Assembly: GCA_900550175.1 (NCBI GenBank)
Contig: URQX01000045.1
Coordinates: 1-11,164, forward strand
Direction: 5' to 3'
DNA length: 11,164 nucleotides
Source: an uncultured Veillonella sp.
GTDB lineage: Bacteria; Bacillota; Negativicutes; Veillonellales; Veillonellaceae
Positions 1 through 6,774 of the stretch are shown piece after piece (the stretch's first letter is position 1; the number at the start of each line of letters is the position of its first letter). The position numbers and the translations under genes are program-made. The notes under the pieces are model-generated. The model did not search any database. It was not told the DNA's origin and saw only the letters and a list, made by a program, of their open reading frames with translations.

Positions 1-1
1 A

Positions 2-376
2 CAATATTATGAAAAGGCAAAAACTAGAGCTTGGGCTAAAGATATTAGTAAAGCTGAAAACAAAACAGGTTTTATATCTGAGAGAAAGGTATATATTTGT
101 GAGTTTTGTAACCGATGTGGATACAAGAAGGAATGCCAACGGTATGTGAAACAAACGACAGTAAATCCCGTAAAACGAATTGAAACTACGCCTGCGTATG
201 ATGCTGTATTGGCAGAAAACCAAGATAGACTGCTTAGTAATACAGGTATTCAATTACGAATTAACCGCTCCATCCAAGTTGAAGGCGCATTTGGTGTTTC
301 TTATATTTTAAAGGGACTGCAACTAGAATGCGGTAAAACCGCATTCTGTTACAGCCCCTTTCTTTATAGACATTGA
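2..376 (+). pseudogene. IS1182-type transposase, C-terminal fragment
   Basis: The reading frame is open from base 2, so the gene begins outside the window; the ATG at 146 is internal. The visible protein has a cysteine cluster (CEFCNRCGYKKEC) followed by RINRSIQVEGAFG, the arrangement near the C-terminus of IS1182-type DDE transposases (DDE_Tnp_1_6 type). Family members continue about 50 residues beyond this motif with a conserved region that positions the DDE core. Here homology stops just after EGAFG, and the last roughly 25 residues are only translation of the terminal hairpin at 310-361. The copy has therefore probably lost its 3' coding end by an internal deletion and should be inactive. 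Family assignment is from motif memory; what lies upstream is not visible. Confidence 0.72.
310..361. repeat. Terminal hairpin of the IS1182-type element
   Basis: An imperfect inverted repeat: the left arm at 310-334 and the right arm at 338-361 meet in a perfect 10-bp core (AGAATGCGGT/ACCGCATTCT) with loop AAA. The outer part CAGCCCC reads GGGGCTG on the other strand, a common start of IS terminal repeats. It probably marks the right end of the element and may also stop transcription out of it. Confidence 0.6.
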
Positions 377-396
377 GTTAATAGTGTAGCTATAAT
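367..396 (+). promoter_or_regulatory. Sigma-70-type promoter for the exported protein
   Basis: TAGACA at 367-372 and TATAAT at 391-396 are separated by 18 bp. The promoter begins just outside the IS terminal hairpin, so insertion of the element may have set the upstream border of this transcript. Confidence 0.5.
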
Positions 397-453
397 AAAT
401 TGAGGGCTTAGAAAGAGATTTTTATTTCTTTATGTTGTACGGGAGGTAATAAC

Positions 454-852
454 ATGAATCGATTATTTAGAATCTCAATGTATTTAGTTTTATTATGTGG
501 TGTGTTCTGGTTGGGTGCTTTTAATTCTCATGCTACAGATGTTTGGGTTGCACGAAACAGCGATGGTATAGATATTTATGTTATGGATGATACTATCAAA
601 TATGGCACTAATAAAGGGAGTAAGTGGTTTTCTGTGTCAACTAAAAAGGTTAGAGACGGGCGTTTATTAGGGGTTACAAATGTTCAATATTCAAAATATA
701 AAAGCGATATGTGGCGATATTATATAAAAACTCAACAAGCTGGTAGATATGCGGTACTTACCCCAACAAGTCCAGTATTTGAATATGTTATGAAAGAGCT
801 TCGTTGGTATTACGAAGTGCGTTCAGTATATACATCTACTTACTATTATTAA
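454..852 (+). CDS. Small exported protein, unknown function
   Basis: A 132-residue protein with a typical signal peptide: N-terminal MNR, hydrophobic stretch at residues 8-22, and a probable signal peptidase I site after SHA near residue 27. The mature part of about 105 residues starts TDVWVARNSDGIDIYVMDD and is rich in tyrosine, ending YTSTYYY. It has no cysteine after the signal, so it is not a lipoprotein. Small secreted proteins with the pattern DVWVA-x-DG-x-IYVM-x-DTI seem familiar from Negativicutes, but I know no function. The start is supported by the Shine-Dalgarno GGGAGGT at 440-446. The gene stands alone, with its own promoter and a strong terminator, between two insertion-sequence remnants. 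It probably acts in the periplasm or at the cell surface. Confidence 0.75.
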   Translation: MNRLFRISMYLVLLCGVFWLGAFNSHATDVWVARNSDGIDIYVMDDTIKYGTNKGSKWFSVSTKKVRDGRLLGVTNVQYSKYKSDMWRYYIKTQQAGRYAVLTPTSPVFEYVMKELRWYYEVRSVYTSTYYY

Positions 853-878
853 TGCTTGTTGTAGTATGAGTTTAAACG

Positions 879-910
879 AAAGAGATATGTATTTTGCGTA
901 TCTCTTTTTT
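879..910 (+). terminator. Intrinsic terminator
   Basis: The stem AAAGAGATATG (879-889) pairs with CGTATCTCTTT (897-907), with one G-T pair and a 7-nt loop, and runs into six T's. It ends the transcript of the exported-protein gene. Confidence 0.8.
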
Positions 911-924
911 GTTATTGTCTTTAG

Positions 925-974
925 AATGGTTCGCGACGTAGGCGCGAATCATTAAATCACTCGCTATGCGGGTG
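925..974 (+). repeat. Left-end hairpins of the IS200-type element
   Basis: Two adjacent hairpins. The first pairs AATGGTTCGCG (925-935) with CGCGAATCATT (943-953), with one G-T pair and a 7-nt loop. The second pairs CACTCGC (958-964) with GCGGGTG (968-974) around TAT. Such hairpins are the usual DNA substrate at the left end of IS200/IS605 elements. Confidence 0.6.
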
Positions 975-995
975 CGGCAACGAAAGTTATACAAA

Positions 996-1062
996 AAAAT
1001 CACCTTGCTTAAGTATAATGTAGGTGTTCAAGCCGCATTATATACAAAAGAAAGGTGATTTT
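996..1062 (+). promoter_or_regulatory. Leader hairpin that can hide the tnpA ribosome-binding site
   Basis: AAAATCACCTT (996-1006) is a perfect 11-bp complement of AAGGTGATTTT (1052-1062), which contains the tnpA Shine-Dalgarno just before the ATG at 1065. A transcript starting upstream would fold so that ribosomes cannot enter, as known for tnpA of IS200. A possible -10 (TATAAT, 1014-1019) lies inside the loop; a transcript starting from it would escape this block. Confidence 0.55.
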
Positions 1063-1064
1063 AT

Positions 1065-1367
1065 ATGGCAACAAAGACACAGAGCCTTGCGCACACAAAA
1101 TGGTTATGCAAATACCACATAGTATTTACACCTAAGTATAGACGTAAAGTTATATATAATCAATACAGAAATAGTTTACGTGAAATACTGAGACGTTTGT
1201 GCGAATATAAGGGCGTCAAGATTATAGAGGGGGAGCTTATGGCAGATCATGTACATATGCTAGTATTAATCCCACCTAAAATATCAGTTTCATCTTTTAT
1301 GGGATATCTAAAGGGTAAAAGAGCACTAATGATGTTTGATTTTATTATTATAAGAATTATGCCATAG
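1065..1367 (+). pseudogene. tnpA: Truncated IS200-type transposase TnpA
   Basis: The first about 92 residues match IS200/IS605 TnpA closely: KWLCKYHIVFTPKYRRKV near the start, GELMADHVHMLVLIPPK with the metal-binding HUH pair (HVH), and SSFMGYLKGKRALMMFD. Intact proteins of this family are about 140-155 residues, and the catalytic tyrosine lies in the missing C-terminal third. Here the conserved sequence stops after MMFD, continues as FIIIRIMP and ends at residue 100. This suggests an internal deletion joining mid-gene to the right end. Without the tyrosine the protein should not cut DNA. The element might still be moved in trans by an intact relative. The start has a good Shine-Dalgarno (AAAGGTG) that is complementary to an upstream segment. 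Confidence 0.8.
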
Positions 1368-1384
1368 CGGTATGATTGAATTTA

Positions 1385-1478
1385 GGTTTTAAAACCCAAA
1401 ATACAAAATAAAAATATAAAAATTAGGTTTTAAAACCTTGAAATGATATAATAGATATAGAATTAGGTTTTAAAATCC
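1385..1478. promoter_or_regulatory. Three iterated GGTTTTAAAACC palindromes (operators)
   Basis: Copies lie at 1385-1396 (perfect), 1426-1437 (perfect, extended to AGGTTTTAAAACCT) and 1466-1478 (GGTTTTAAAATCC, one extra base). Starts are 41 and 40 bp apart, close to four helical turns, so a protein could bind all three on one face. They flank the promoter of the downstream ATPase gene, which fits autoregulation. Confidence 0.6.
1423..1452 (+). promoter_or_regulatory. Promoter of the DUF4143 ATPase gene
   Basis: An extended -10, TGATATAAT (1444-1452), with a weak -35 TTAGGT (1423-1428) at 18 bp that overlaps the second palindrome. The expected start near 1459 falls just before the third palindrome, so a bound repressor would cover both sides of the start. 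Confidence 0.55.
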
Positions 1479-1499
1479 ATTTTGAGAGGAGGCGTGTGA

Positions 1500-2711
1500 A
1501 TGTCATTAGTATCGCGACCATATTATTTAGATTTTCTTCGAAGACATAAAGATAGACCTATCATTAAGGTTGTTTCTGGTATACGTCGTTGTGGTAAATC
1601 TACGTTGTTTAAGCTGTTTCAAGATGAGTTATTAGCCGATAATGTAACAGCCGAACAAATTATAGATATTAATTTTGAGCTGATAGAGTATGATAAACTA
1701 AGAGATTATCGGGCTTTATATGAATACATTAATGAACGGATTATTCCAAGTAAAAAAATGTATCTATTTCTCGATGAAATTCAGCATGTACCATCGTTTG
1801 AGCGTGTTGTAGATAACTTCTATGTACAAGATAATATTGATATATATATTACAGGTTCTAATGCTTATTTTATGTCTTCTGATATGGCTACACTTCTCAC
1901 AGGTCGCTATGTACAAATTGAGATGCTTCCCTTGTCTTATAAGGAATATGTTGATGCCTATAGTGAAAGTGGACTTTCACGAATGGTCTTATATGAAAAA
2001 TATGTAAGTGAAGGCTCATTCCCAGGGCTTTTACATATGTCAGAAAATTGGCAAGGTCGGCAAGATTATTTACAAGGTTTATTTAATACCGTTGTTTTAA
2101 AAGATATTGTTGATCGATTAAAAATTGCAGATATTAAATTACTTGAAAGTATTGTGAGATATATTTTCGCCAATATTGGTAGCTTGATTAATCCTACAAA
2201 GATTGCGAATTCATTAACAAGCGCAGGTCGAAAGGTAGATAACAAAACTGTAGAACGTTATCTTAGGGGCTTAGAAGATAGTTTACTGTTATATAATACA
2301 GAACGATTTGATGTGCGTGGCAAAGAAGTATTAAGATTACGTCCTAAGTATTATGTAGTGGATATAGCTTTTAAGCAACTATTACTACCTGATATTAACC
2401 GTGATAGGGGACATGTATTAGAAAATATTGTATACCTTGAGTTGCGGCGTCGAGGATATACAGTATATGTTGGACAATTAACAAAGGGCGAAATAGATTT
2501 CGTTGCTCAAAAGCCTGGTGGCATATTAGAGTACTACCAAGTATCAGAAAGTGTATTGGATCCAACTACTAGAGACAGAGAGTTAGCACCATTAGAAGCG
2601 GTTAAAGATCAGTATCCTAAATTTTTACTCACTATGGATGAGCTCTATAAACCTCATAATTATAATGGAATTCAGCAATGTAATGTATTAGACTGGTTAA
2701 TAGGGATGTGA
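1500..2711 (+). CDS. Predicted AAA+ ATPase, AAA_14/DUF4143 family
   Basis: A 403-residue cytosolic ATPase of the COG1373 type. The AAA_14 domain is at the N-terminus: Walker A GIRRCGKST (residues 27-35), Walker B MYLFLDE (87-93), a sensor-like ITGSN (117-121), and the family's GRYVQIEMLPLSYKEY (135-150). The C-terminal DUF4143 domain contains the GHVLEN helix, RRRGY, and EIDFV (331-335) followed by EYYQVS (344-349). The spacing of D333, E344 and Q347 resembles a PD-(D/E)XK nuclease core, but serine replaces the usual final lysine, so nuclease activity is doubtful. The function of the family is unknown. The Shine-Dalgarno GAGAGGAGG lies at 1484-1492. The gene is a single transcription unit with palindromic operators before it and a terminator overlapping its stop codon. 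Such genes are often multicopy and variable between strains. Confidence 0.88.
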   Translation: MSLVSRPYYLDFLRRHKDRPIIKVVSGIRRCGKSTLFKLFQDELLADNVTAEQIIDINFELIEYDKLRDYRALYEYINERIIPSKKMYLFLDEIQHVPSFERVVDNFYVQDNIDIYITGSNAYFMSSDMATLLTGRYVQIEMLPLSYKEYVDAYSESGLSRMVLYEKYVSEGSFPGLLHMSENWQGRQDYLQGLFNTVVLKDIVDRLKIADIKLLESIVRYIFANIGSLINPTKIANSLTSAGRKVDNKTVERYLRGLEDSLLLYNTERFDVRGKEVLRLRPKYYVVDIAFKQLLLPDINRDRGHVLENIVYLELRRRGYTVYVGQLTKGEIDFVAQKPGGILEYYQVSESVLDPTTRDRELAPLEAVKDQYPKFLLTMDELYKPHNYNGIQQCNVLDWLIGM

Positions 2712-2731
2712 TAATTCACATCCCTATTTTT
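2699..2731 (+). terminator. Intrinsic terminator overlapping the ATPase stop codon
   Basis: The perfect stem TAGGGATGTGA (2701-2711) / TCACATCCCTA (2716-2726), with loop TAAT and a T-run, includes the stop codon TGA at 2709-2711. Two more A-T pairs extend it outward. Confidence 0.88.
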
Positions 2732-2848
2732 GTATCTATATGTTGTTATTTAATATACTTATAAATCATGCTATTTAATTTATAAACAATGATATACTTA
2801 GATAAAATAGTGTATATGTAAAAAGTAGTTATATAAAGGTATATCCTT

Positions 2849-3691
2849 ATGAATTTTAACAATTGGATTCAAGAAAAGCTTTTCGACAATTACGAAGAGT
2901 GGCGCATGAAGAGTCCCGATTATAATCGGAATGGTTTTAACATCATAGGTATAGATAATACCCTCAAGGCTATGAAAGATGGATTTTTCATGTATATGGA
3001 GTTATATCCTCCTCATGCCATCGATGGATGTACAGCTATGAAAGCACGTGTAGGTAAAAAGCAGGATGCCGTAGATATATTCTTAGATATAGATGGCAAG
3101 ACCTATCGTATGGCTGATGTAAGTTATCCTGATGCAGTGAAGATGATGCGGGCTTTTGTGAAAAAACGCAGAGTACCTGATTGTAGTTTGTGTGTAGAAG
3201 TAGCGTATCTAGATATCGATCAGATGCGATCTACATTTACAGAGTTAGCAACGTTGTTGCTAGGCGATGCTAAACAAGCCAAATCATTCATGTCCAAGGC
3301 AAAGTTACATTCCATGGAAGAACTAGAAGATAGCTGGTGGAATCTCTATGAGAAGTTGCTATCTACTGGTCGTGCTGTAGAGTTATCTTTGAAATTCGAA
3401 TTAGAGGATTTTCTTTATCATGTGCAGAAGTTAATCCATAATAAAAATTTATCTACTGATGAAAATTTAACTGGAGATGTATCTATTGATACAGCCGCAT
3501 TTGATGACAGTCAATGTATTGGGGACTGGTGCGCACATTTTAATTCCACGTGGAAAAACCATAAGTTAGTAGGCATGGACATCGGCACAGATAGTTTGGT
3601 GCTCATGGTACTTTCAAATGAGGAATTTAAAAGAGCCCAAGAACTAGCGAAAGAGCTATTACATAGAATCGATGTAGCTGAACGTTTGTGA
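2849..3691 (+). CDS. Unrecognised cytosolic protein at the head of the immunity-type cluster
   Basis: A 280-residue soluble protein without signal peptide or membrane segment. Visible parts are an N-terminal region with GIDNTLKAMKDGFFMYMELYPP (residues 34-55 approximately), a central mixed region with DIFLDIDGKTYRMADVSYPD, and a C-terminal region with GDWCAHFNSTW and GMDIGTDSLVLMVLSNEEF. The last motif resembles the end of several small immunity-type families, in which an acidic GxDS turn is followed by a hydrophobic strand. I cannot name the family. The Shine-Dalgarno AAAGG (2835-2839) sits 9 bases from the ATG. The 117-base AT-rich gap upstream (2732-2848) has several possible -10 hexamers but no convincing -35. 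Its place beside DUF2262, SUKH-like and DUF1877 genes suggests an immunity role by association only. Confidence 0.75.
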   Translation: MNFNNWIQEKLFDNYEEWRMKSPDYNRNGFNIIGIDNTLKAMKDGFFMYMELYPPHAIDGCTAMKARVGKKQDAVDIFLDIDGKTYRMADVSYPDAVKMMRAFVKKRRVPDCSLCVEVAYLDIDQMRSTFTELATLLLGDAKQAKSFMSKAKLHSMEELEDSWWNLYEKLLSTGRAVELSLKFELEDFLYHVQKLIHNKNLSTDENLTGDVSIDTAAFDDSQCIGDWCAHFNSTWKNHKLVGMDIGTDSLVLMVLSNEEFKRAQELAKELLHRIDVAERL

Positions 3692-3757
3692 TGTAACGAA
3701 AATTATGATGTAGTGGCATGATTATAATGTGGCAGTATCTATAAAAGGTCGTAATTC

Positions 3758-3786
3758 TTAACTGTAAACAGTTTACACTGTATAAA
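3758..3786 (+). promoter_or_regulatory. Promoter with a palindromic operator in its spacer
   Basis: TTAACT (3758-3763) and TATAAA (3781-3786) are 17 bp apart. Between them is the perfect 15-bp palindrome TGTAAACAGTTTACA (3763-3777). A dimeric repressor bound there would block polymerase directly. It would serve the genes from 3810 onward. Confidence 0.5.
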
Positions 3787-3809
3787 TGTGATGAATAGGA
3801 GAGAGTATT

Positions 3810-4625
3810 ATGAGTATTGTACGTTTGCCAGAATATGAAGCAGAGTTTGAGCCGGAAGTATTTGAAATCTATGCATTGCCGCGCAGTGATGCGAATGGGG
3901 CGAGTCCTTATTTAGAAAAGTACCATAGACCACTGGTGTCTACCGATGCTATCTTAGATACTCGAACTGGTGTGCTTGATCGTAGCGAAGGTATTTTGAC
4001 GTGGATTATTGAGGGCCTTGATGATAGATGGGGTTATTCTTTTGAGCCGCACGGTGTCTATAAACTGTTAGTTAAGAAAGCTAAGCCCATAGAGGATTTA
4101 GGCTATATGCGACCCTCTTGGAATAATCGCTATTATGTGCTCGAGGTATTAGAGGAGCACGCTAAACATAGCGAGTTAGAGGCGTTGTCGGCTTATTTGA
4201 AAACCCCTAAATACCTTCATACTGACAGGGGTGACTTCCTGTTAAATCGAGAGTATCAATATTACACAGCGAGAATTGATGATTATGCATTTACCCTTGA
4301 TGTAGACGAGGGTTCTGATGAAAGCTGCACCGTTGCATTGGAGGCTTTCAATAAAATCGATAATTTCAAAGAATTTGAACAACGAATTAGTGCATATATT
4401 AGTGAAACATTGCTAGATCTTGCTAATGATTGGCTCGACAATGATGACCAAGATCCGATTACGGCGGACGTATTTGCCAAGCGTATTACGATGGGCGAAT
4501 TGGCGTTCCGCAATGATGGTACCATAGAGGTCTATTATGACGATGACGATATTTTCTGGGGACACTGCATCATAGCCAATATTGATGCAGATGGGAACCC
4601 TGTTAGTGCGGATATTGCAGGATAA
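3810..4625 (+). CDS. DUF2262 domain protein, likely immunity-type
   Basis: A 271-residue acidic cytosolic protein. The C-terminal half (about residues 143-271) matches the DUF2262 pattern: strands with YYTARIDDYAFTLDV, a helix around LLDLANDWLDND, then ITADVFAKRITMGELAF, an acidic YYDDDD, and the diagnostic IFWGH (248-252) near the C-terminus before ADIAG. The N-terminal half (EIYALPRSD, ILTWIIEGLDDRWGY) looks like a second small domain of unknown kind. DUF2262 proteins have no established biochemical activity; they are often encoded among immunity proteins of polymorphic toxin systems. The Shine-Dalgarno AGGAGAG (3797-3803) fits. The gene begins the tightly spaced run that continues to 8284. 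A minus-strand reading frame inside it is only a shadow. Confidence 0.82.
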   Translation: MSIVRLPEYEAEFEPEVFEIYALPRSDANGASPYLEKYHRPLVSTDAILDTRTGVLDRSEGILTWIIEGLDDRWGYSFEPHGVYKLLVKKAKPIEDLGYMRPSWNNRYYVLEVLEEHAKHSELEALSAYLKTPKYLHTDRGDFLLNREYQYYTARIDDYAFTLDVDEGSDESCTVALEAFNKIDNFKEFEQRISAYISETLLDLANDWLDNDDQDPITADVFAKRITMGELAFRNDGTIEVYYDDDDIFWGHCIIANIDADGNPVSADIAG

Positions 4626-4645
4626 TGAACTAGTGGAGAGAGACG

Positions 4646-5326
4646 ATGGAAGGTATGTATAATCTAGTCAAAGATTTCTTTAGTCATGATATGGATTTAG
4701 TTGATTTATTTGATTCTGAGGCTATTATCTGGATTGATTGGCGTGAGTACGACGAAGATGTGGTGAACTATTTTAATGATATGATGAATGAGCCTATCGA
4801 CATTCAAACCGTTAGCAATGGAAAGCCCTATGGTGACGATATTGTATTGAAGAATGGCAACAAAGAGCTACAAATTCCTTATGGCGATGAACAAGATCGG
4901 GATGTGACCATCAAATATTTCAATGACTTTGTTAAGCCCGATTATGAGGTGCGTTGGTTTACTGAAAGCCTTGGAAACGATACGCTCGGATTTACCGTAC
5001 TTTCAGGGACAGAATGGGCGAAATTAAACGACGAATTTGGTGCAGATGTGGTTCGGTATTATTTTGAACCTATCGATTTTGAAAGCGACATGTTTAATCT
5101 CGGCATGGATGAAGTCTTTGCGTTGCTTGCGTTACGAGAGGATAGTGAAGGCGTTAATACTCAATTTAGTACACAATTAGACTGGATTAGGATTATCAAG
5201 AAAGAAAAGGCCTTAACTGAACAAAAAGAGACCGGACAAATTGACTTGAAACAGTACATGGTCGCTAAAAAAGAACTACAACAGAGTAAGGATGATTTTA
5301 TTGCCGCTCATGGTCCGATGAAATAA
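4646..5326 (+). CDS. Unrecognised acidic protein in the immunity-type cluster
   Basis: A 226-residue soluble, acidic protein starting 20 bases after the DUF2262 gene, with GGAGAGAG at 4634-4641. Recognisable pieces are IIWIDWREYDEDVVNYFND near the N-terminus, a short glycine turn (NGKPYGDD), YEVRWFTESLGNDTLGFTVL in the middle, VVRYYFEPIDF, and a charged helical tail (about residues 180-220, many K, E and Q) that could form a coiled coil. The pattern of an aromatic WRE motif, a YEVR strand and a final helix is seen in small immunity-type proteins, but I cannot assign a named family. No catalytic motif is visible. Its place in the cluster suggests that it neutralises a toxin by binding it; this is an inference. 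Confidence 0.72.
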   Translation: MEGMYNLVKDFFSHDMDLVDLFDSEAIIWIDWREYDEDVVNYFNDMMNEPIDIQTVSNGKPYGDDIVLKNGNKELQIPYGDEQDRDVTIKYFNDFVKPDYEVRWFTESLGNDTLGFTVLSGTEWAKLNDEFGADVVRYYFEPIDFESDMFNLGMDEVFALLALREDSEGVNTQFSTQLDWIRIIKKEKALTEQKETGQIDLKQYMVAKKELQQSKDDFIAAHGPMK

Positions 5327-5361
5327 CCGGTAATGAGCCGATAGAATAAGAGGTTATCAAT

Positions 5362-5904
5362 ATGGACTATTTAGAAACATTACGAAATGACGCTAAACTA
5401 GCTGAAGAGTTTGATATGCTATTTGATTTCTGCCTATTAGACGGGTTGGAAGAACGAGATACTGCTGAAGGGCGATGCACATTCTCTTTACCCGGCAAAG
5501 CCTTTGCTCGTGATGGTGCCGGTGGCGAATATCATCAATTAGAGGATGGCTCTATCGGGTATATGAGTAGCGAAGGGGAATGTGGTCGTATAGCTGAAAG
5601 TGTAGATGATTTAATCCATTTATTTGTGTACAGCATTTGTTGGCATGATTATTGTGACGCTAGCCAATATACGGACATATCTACTCTCGAAACCTATGCC
5701 AATGAGCGTCATGATGAAATCGTCTCTTATACAGAAATGGATGTATGGGAAACCGTTGTTCAGGCGCTAGGCATGCCTTTAGAAGCAAATGTGGCTGCTG
5801 AATTACAAAAATTCTATGACGCTGCACATCGAGCTCTTTTATATATTTGTTATTTCCATGAAGATGATGGAACCGTTACAGAATCACAAAATCTGTTTTT
5901 CTAG
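5362..5904 (+). CDS. SUKH-like (SMI1/KNR4-type) immunity-type protein
   Basis: A 180-residue cytosolic protein. Residues 45-85 contain KAFARDGAGGEYHQLEDG, then SIGYMSSEGECGRIAES, followed by a helix with DDLIHLFVYSICWHD. The order of an F-A-x-DGxGG turn, a strand with E-DGSIGY, SSEGECGRIA and a hydrophobic helix is a common pattern in SMI1/KNR4 (SUKH) relatives, where the surface formed by these turns binds toxin domains. SUKH proteins are the most widespread immunity family of polymorphic toxin systems. The Shine-Dalgarno is AAGAGG (5348-5353), 8 bases before the ATG. The gap to the previous gene is 35 bases and no terminator is seen, so it should be cotranscribed. The exact SUKH subgroup was not determined. 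Confidence 0.68.
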   Translation: MDYLETLRNDAKLAEEFDMLFDFCLLDGLEERDTAEGRCTFSLPGKAFARDGAGGEYHQLEDGSIGYMSSEGECGRIAESVDDLIHLFVYSICWHDYCDASQYTDISTLETYANERHDEIVSYTEMDVWETVVQALGMPLEANVAAELQKFYDAAHRALLYICYFHEDDGTVTESQNLFF

Positions 5905-5929
5905 ACGTATTGCTTAAAAGGAGAATTAT

Positions 5930-6736
5930 ATGGCTATTGATGGAGTAAAAATTATAGATAGTGATGATGGCCATGATATTTATAATTTGATTGTTGAGCG
6001 CTATAGAGATGGCACTAGTATTGATACAATTGTTTCAGAAATTTTGGCTGAAGAGCAGAATTTTTGTACTGACGAATTCTATACAGAAATTTATTGGACT
6101 GCCGTAGCCTATTCGCTGTGGAAGATAGGTCATTTATCGCAGGATATCAAAGAGAAAGCATTAGACATAATCGCGAAGGGCGCTCATGAGTTTTGGCTAG
6201 AAATTGATAGTAAGGCGCTCAAACAACGTCAAAAGGTGTTAGATACATTAGCCGTACAACTACAAAGTGAAAATCCAAAGCCTCTAAAGGTTCGTAAATC
6301 TAAAACAAAGCGAGAACCTCATTTTAAGGTGGGCGACGTATTAGCTGTTAAGTTTGAAAACGAGTATGGAGCTATTTTTGTATCTGACGTGGATCAATCA
6401 CCGCGGAAAATCGAGTACCATTTGGCCTGTACGCGGCTTTTACAAAAAGAAAAACCTACAATGGAGCAGTTTTTAAATAGTAAAATCGCCTGCCGGAAAG
6501 ACAATACAAATTTCGGTATCGATACCGACTGTTGGTTTAATCATAAAGACCTAGGCCTATTGCTAGACCATTTAGAAATCATTGGGGCTGTTGAACTATA
6601 TCCGTGTAAATTGTGGAAACTAGCACCAGCAGGCACATTGGAAGATATCTATGAGGAGATTACAGATAATCCTAGGATAGGAAAACTGCGTCTCATAGAC
6701 ACCTATGAACTGGTGAAAGAGGTTATTCAGAAATAA
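5930..6736 (+). CDS. Two-domain immunity-type protein with Imm26-like C-terminus
   Basis: A 268-residue soluble protein with two parts. Residues about 14-115 are helical (IYNLIVERYRDG, FYTEIYWTAVAYSLWKIG, KALDIIAKGAHEFW) and have no name I know. A basic linker (KPLKVRKSKTKREP, 117-130) leads to a beta-rich C-terminal domain starting HFKVGDVLAVKFENEYGAIF (131-150), with ACRKDNTNFGID and GAVELYPCKLW later. The start of this domain, F-K-x-GD followed by a short strand and a YG-x-I strand, resembles immunity protein 26. The match is from pattern memory and is tentative. The Shine-Dalgarno AAAGGAG lies at 5918-5924. The gene follows the SUKH-like gene by 25 bases, in the same operon. Confidence 0.62.
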   Translation: MAIDGVKIIDSDDGHDIYNLIVERYRDGTSIDTIVSEILAEEQNFCTDEFYTEIYWTAVAYSLWKIGHLSQDIKEKALDIIAKGAHEFWLEIDSKALKQRQKVLDTLAVQLQSENPKPLKVRKSKTKREPHFKVGDVLAVKFENEYGAIFVSDVDQSPRKIEYHLACTRLLQKEKPTMEQFLNSKIACRKDNTNFGIDTDCWFNHKDLGLLLDHLEIIGAVELYPCKLWKLAPAGTLEDIYEEITDNPRIGKLRLIDTYELVKEVIQK

Positions 6737-6774
6737 TCTTCGGGAGGATGCGTTACTATAAAGGTGTAAATTTA

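Larger units (their letters stand above)
925..1375 (+). mobile_element. Degenerate IS200/IS605-type element
   Basis: This is a single-gene element made of left-end hairpins (925-974), a tnpA leader, a truncated tnpA (1065-1367) and a possible short right-end hairpin, ATGCC/GGTAT, at about 1359-1373. IS200/IS605 elements lack classical inverted repeats and instead carry subterminal hairpins recognised by the TnpA HUH transposase. There is no tnpB or accessory gene. The boundaries are approximate because the ends of these elements cannot be fixed without an intact copy. Confidence 0.65.

Noticed and set aside
1385..1478. CRISPR-like array of three repeats
   Set aside because: The repeat is only 12-17 bases, the spacers are AT-rich promoter sequence, and there is no cas gene. 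Operators explain it better.
1822..2007. Plus-strand frame inside the ATPase gene
   Set aside because: It lies out of frame within the AAA domain coding region and has no start signal.
4283..4525. Minus-strand frame inside the DUF2262 gene
   Set aside because: It lies entirely within a well-supported gene, has no ribosome-binding site and encodes a low-complexity serine-rich sequence.
6748..6774. Start of the HEAT-like gene at 6748
   Set aside because: GGGAGG directly abuts this ATG, leaving no spacing; the ATG at 6775 has a well-placed AAAGGTG.
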